26,011 nt of DNA from the NCBI GenBank assembly GCA_964487155.1, contig CAZAQB010000036.1, positions 1 through 26,011 on the forward strand, in the 5' to 3' direction. This DNA is from CAZAQB01 sp964487155. Its GTDB lineage: Bacteria; Pseudomonadota; Gammaproteobacteria; Nitrococcales; Nitrococcaceae. The translations under genes and the position numbers were made by a program. Positions 23,442-26,011 of this stretch are shown in pieces; positions within the stretch are counted from its first letter, which is position 1; each line of letters starts with the position of its first letter. Under the pieces are notes generated by a model. It saw only the letters and a list, made by a program, of their open reading frames with translations. It did no database searches and was not told where the DNA came from.

Positions 23442-24153
23442 TACTCGGTCTCCGCCTCGACCCGGGGCAGCCGGGCATTCGCCAGCAGCACGGAGACATC
23501 CGGCAGCAGGTTCGCCAGCTGTCGCACGTTCCGGTGCCCGCCGGCTGGCACCTCGTAGCCAAGCCGGAACTTCACGGTCTGCGGCATGACGGCTGCCACC
23601 CCGATAAGCGCCTTCGAACCATCAACCTGCACGAGGGGTCGGAACTCATTGACGGCCGCCTTCAGGTCGGCCTCGGCGTCCTTAAGCAGGTCCGCCAGTT
23701 CGTCCACCCGCCGGGCCCGCCGGTGGAGCCGGTTGCGGGCCGCCTCGATCTCCAGGCGCCGCTGGTTCGCGGCCTTCTCCGCCCGCTCCCGGCGCTCCTG
23801 CTCCACCCGCTCGGCATAGCCGTCGCGTGCCAGCAGCAACGCTTCCCGCTTCTCGTCGAGCTCCTGGCGGCTGCGGCGCAGATCGGCGAGCCGTTTCTGT
23901 GCTGCCTTGCGCTCGGGCGTTTCCTCGTCCGCCGTGGCGTAGTCGGTCGCCGCGGCCTTGATGGCGGTCTCCAGATCCTCGCGGTCCCGTCCACGTTCTG
24001 TAGCTGCGTGTTCAGCTTCTCCAGCATCTTGCTTGCACTCCGCTTGAAAGGGTTGGGTAGGGCCGGCCACGGCCGGCGCTCGGTGGTCTGTCCGGGCGCC
24101 GGCTCGCCAGGGCGGGTCCAGCGCTGAACGAGGTTCTGCAGCCCCAGCGCCAC
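23441..24153 (-). pseudogene. Phage-like coiled-coil protein, frameshifted
   Basis: The main part (to 23441) reads as a natural protein. A charged coiled coil (about EDLETAIKAAATDYATADEE through RRVDELADLLKD) is followed by a globular end (VMPQTVKFRLGYEVPAGGHRNV). The natural N-terminus lies in another frame, starting at GTG 24153 with a GGAG site and running MALGLQNLVQRWTRPGEP...KMLEKLNTQLQN. The two join only if one base is changed near 24000-24020. I do not recognise the family. A functional 209-aa product from ATG 24070 is possible but its start would be unnatural. Confidence 0.5.
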
Positions 24154-24176
24154 GGCTACACGCTCCGCTGGCGGTT

Positions 24177-24739
24177 CTAGCGCTGCGCCACCTGGTGGAG
24201 CCGGAAAATTACCTGCGGGTCCAGGATGGCTCCGGTACTGCGCAGCAGTTGCCAGGCCTGTTCTCGCTGCTGCGCCGGCAGCTGTTCGGTCCACCACGCC
24301 GTTCAGCAGCTCCCCGGCACGGTCCCCCCATATCCCTTCGAACTTGCGCACGGCGCCGTCCCACTGGGCGCTCGGGGATTCCGCGGTATGTCCGCCGGCG
24401 GGGGTGGTTGCCGCGGACTGGTGGGCCCGCTCAATCACCGCCTGCGCGGCGCCGCGCGGCAGCCCCCGCGGCGTGCATGACGTTGTGAACAAGATCCTGC
24501 CCGGCCTGACTCAGCGGCCCGGCGCCGCCCTTGATCTGCAGGTTGTAGCCCGCCGGAGTCTCGGGAATGTCGGCGAACTCGGCGGCCTCGGCCGCCTCGA
24601 TACCGTCCCGCAGTGGATCGTGGGGCCGGTCGGGGTTGGGGGCCGGGCCGCCCTGGTCGGCGCCACTGGTGGGCGGGGCGGAATCGGGCGGAGTGGCCGC
24701 CGCTGGGGCGCCGCCTTCGGAAGTGGGGCCGTCCGCCAT
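24177..24739 (-). pseudogene. Phage scaffold/capsid-assembly-like gene with two frameshifts
   Basis: The gene starts at ATG 24739 after AGGA and reads through EFADIPETPAGYNLQIKGGAG...QDLVHNVMHAAG, which resembles phage scaffolding proteins. It shifts near 24460 at a GGGGG run into AAQAVIERAHQ...KFEGIWGDRAGELLNG. It shifts again near 24300 into WTEQLPAQQREQAWQLLRS...FRLHQVAQR and stops at 24177. Each segment has natural helix composition and the next begins where the previous one degenerates. Assignment to scaffold proteins is tentative. Confidence 0.5.
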
Positions 24740-25037
24740 TTTTGAATCCTATTCAGCCGGTTTTCAGAAAGGTTAACCGGCAGGACGAGCAACGGCGAGC
24801 GTTTGATTATGTTGCCAAAAACGCAATACCTTTTCGAGTAACCCATAGAATGCGCTGAACGGGTCCCCGGTATCCACGGACCGGGTCCCACTTTTGCCCC
24901 CGCCCCCGGGCACCCCCCCGGGGTCGAATGGGGCCCCAATGGGCGCCATGTGTAGTTTCAGCGGGCTGCGGGCAGTGTGACAGGGCTGTATCTGATTGAA
25001 TGGCCTCCGGTAATCGAAAGCAGACCAGAGGGTTGCC
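24740..25037. other. Non-coding right end of the insertion
   Basis: No credible gene is present. The stretch contains a direct repeat CGGGTCCC (24860-24867 and 24882-24889), GC-rich inverted repeats near 24895-24935, and an AT-richer segment (24795-24850). No integrase or recognisable origin is seen. Confidence 0.5.
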
Positions 25038-25079
25038 AATCTGCTGGTCCTGGGCTCGAGTCCCTGGCGACCCACCAAC
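25038..25079. repeat. Degenerate tRNA-Lys 3' fragment (attR-like)
   Basis: The fragment matches 21718-21759 with five mismatches. CCACCAAC and the TCGAGTCCC T-loop are kept, but the T-stem is broken (TGGGC...CCCTGG) and no 5' half exists. It is therefore not a functional tRNA. The change GGCGGCCC to GGCGACCC would fit an acceptor of a different tRNA-Lys allele. It marks the right edge of the insertion. Confidence 0.6.
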
Positions 25080-25173
25080 CTTTGCAATTGCTTGGACATA
25101 TAGTGCCACTCCGCTCCGTGGCGCCATGAACGTGGACGGCCCGCCCTTGGGCAGCGGGATGTGCCTGCAGGCC

Positions 25174-25201
25174 TTGACCCGCTTGGGCGGCGGACTATAA
25201 G
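25174..25201 (+). promoter_or_regulatory. Promoter of the exported Rossmann protein gene
   Basis: TTGACC (25174-25179), a 16-bp spacer and TATAAG (25196-25201) lie about 50 bp before the gene start and just outside the insertion. Confidence 0.55.
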
Positions 25202-25253
25202 CGGGGCGTCGGTCGGCCTCCCAAGGGCCGGCGCTTGGCGGAGCGATCCCACC

Positions 25254-25919
25254 GTGAGACAAACCATGGTTCCAGGACAGTGTGCGGCCGCACTGCTCGC
25301 GCTGCTGCTGGTGGCCTGCCTGGCGGCGGGCGCCGGCCCGGCCCGGGCCGAGGACAGCCCGGGCAGGACGATTGCCATGATCGGCGCCGGCGACATGGGC
25401 TCGGCGCTGGGCAGGCTGTGGGCCGCGGCCGGCTACCATGTCATCTACGCCACCCGGCACCCGGACGAGTTGGGTCCGGTGGTGGAGGCCACCGGGCACG
25501 GAGCGGAGGCCGCCTCCGTGGGGGAGGCGGTGCGCCGGGCCGACATCGTCACGCTGGCGGTGCCCTACCGGGCCGAGCCGTCCATCGCTGAGAAGTACGG
25601 CGAGGCGATGAAGGGCAAGGTGCTGGTGAACGTCGACAATGCACTGGCCTACCGGGACGGCGAGATCGCGGAGCGGGCCGAGGCGGTGGGCGAGGCCCTC
25701 TACTCCGCGCGCCTGTTCGAGGGCACGCGGTTCATCCGTGCCTTCAACCTGAAGGCGGCCTACAGCTTCCCGGAGCCCGGCGAGGTGGAGGCCGCCGAGT
25801 TCGAGATCCCGTGGACGACCAACGATCCCTCGGTGCGCCCCATCGCCGAGGCGCTGATCCGCGCCACCGGCGGCAGGCCGGTCTACGAGGGTGGGCTTGC
25901 GAACGCCCGGGAATACTGA
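25254..25919 (+). CDS. Exported NADP-binding, F420-reductase-like protein
   Basis: The mature part starts with a dinucleotide-binding fold, TIAMIGAGDMGSALGRLWAAAGYHV (seen as GxGxMG). TRHPDEL and a conserved NVDNAL follow, as in the NADP oxidoreductase/F420 reductase-like family. About 30 N-terminal residues form a signal sequence. This has either signal-peptidase I cleavage after ARA (before EDS) or a possible lipobox LVAC. GTG at 25254 is preferred because GGAG lies 10 nt upstream; ATG at 25266 is the alternative (217 aa). Export of a nicotinamide-type enzyme is odd, and its reaction is unknown. Confidence 0.75.
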   Translation: MRQTMVPGQCAAALLALLLVACLAAGAGPARAEDSPGRTIAMIGAGDMGSALGRLWAAAGYHVIYATRHPDELGPVVEATGHGAEAASVGEAVRRADIVTLAVPYRAEPSIAEKYGEAMKGKVLVNVDNALAYRDGEIAERAEAVGEALYSARLFEGTRFIRAFNLKAAYSFPEPGEVEAAEFEIPWTTNDPSVRPIAEALIRATGGRPVYEGGLANAREY

Positions 25920-26011
25920 GTCCCCCTGAGAGGGTGTCTACAAAACGCCCCCCTCGACCTGCGCCGCCGATAATCCCACCGGGCGCCGGTCGAAGCCCGC
26001 CGTAGGGCACG
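25920..26011. other. Window end, no feature seen
   Basis: Nothing recognisable is present in the last 92 bp. Confidence 0.5.

Noticed and set aside
23423..24127. 234-aa + strand open frame in the insertion
   Set aside because: The - strand frame shows natural coiled-coil composition. The + frame is its His/Leu/Arg-rich mirror.
24773..25396. Open frame containing GRQGLEPRTS (and GRLGLEPRTSGL near 21693-22031)
   Set aside because: This peptide is the well-known artefact of translating the antisense of a tRNA 3' end. It helped to spot the tRNA duplicate but is not a gene.

Overview
The window is high-GC gammaproteobacterial DNA. A class III (PhaE+PhaC) polyhydroxyalkanoate (PHA) synthase lies beside the conserved yebC-ruvCAB ... 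ybgC-tolQRAB-pal-cpoB-queE-queC-tRNA-Lys block. This combination suggests a purple-sulfur-type or halophilic relative such as Ectothiorhodospiraceae or Chromatiaceae. That placement is inference from gene content, not from a marker gene.

Layout. (1) 1-5.2 kb is the PHA locus: phaE-phaC on the + strand, converging on phaB, phaR and phaA on the - strand. The phaC/phaB convergent gap is not empty. It holds a consensus sigma70 promoter, an operator palindrome and terminators on both strands, which together look like a regulated small RNA. (2) 5.35-7.95 kb holds divergent genes for a cNMP-like/HDOD signalling protein and a patatin-like lipase. (3) 8.1-14.5 kb holds yebC, ruvC-ruvA-ruvB, then tightly linked glrK-qseG-glrR (sensor kinase, lipoprotein, sigma54-type regulator). 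The gap after glrR carries a GlrR-box-like palindrome, a sigma54-like promoter and a structured RNA ending in a terminator. (4) 14.8-21.8 kb is the Tol-Pal envelope operon, then two queuosine/deazaguanine genes, then tRNA-Lys(UUU). (5) 21.8-25.1 kb is a short, decayed prophage-like insertion. It is bounded on the left by tRNA-Lys and on the right by an imperfect 42-bp copy of the tRNA 3' end. It carries an HGGxSTG protein, an unknown 77-aa protein, a NYN-domain ribonuclease-like gene with a structured leader, and three frameshifted or truncated phage-like genes. (6) 25.2 kb to the end holds an exported F420-reductase-like Rossmann protein.

How they work together. PhaA and PhaB make (R)-3-hydroxybutyryl-CoA, PhaEC polymerises it, and PhaR represses. 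TGC-N3-GCA palindromes sit at the start points of three promoters, which suggests a local PhaR regulon that includes a non-coding RNA. GlrK/QseG/GlrR in enterobacteria controls the sRNA GlmY. Here the same module is followed by its own candidate target RNA, although GlrR has substitutions in both the GAFTGA loop and Walker B. These two RNA candidates are the most interesting material in the window. No ORF in this window explains either of them.
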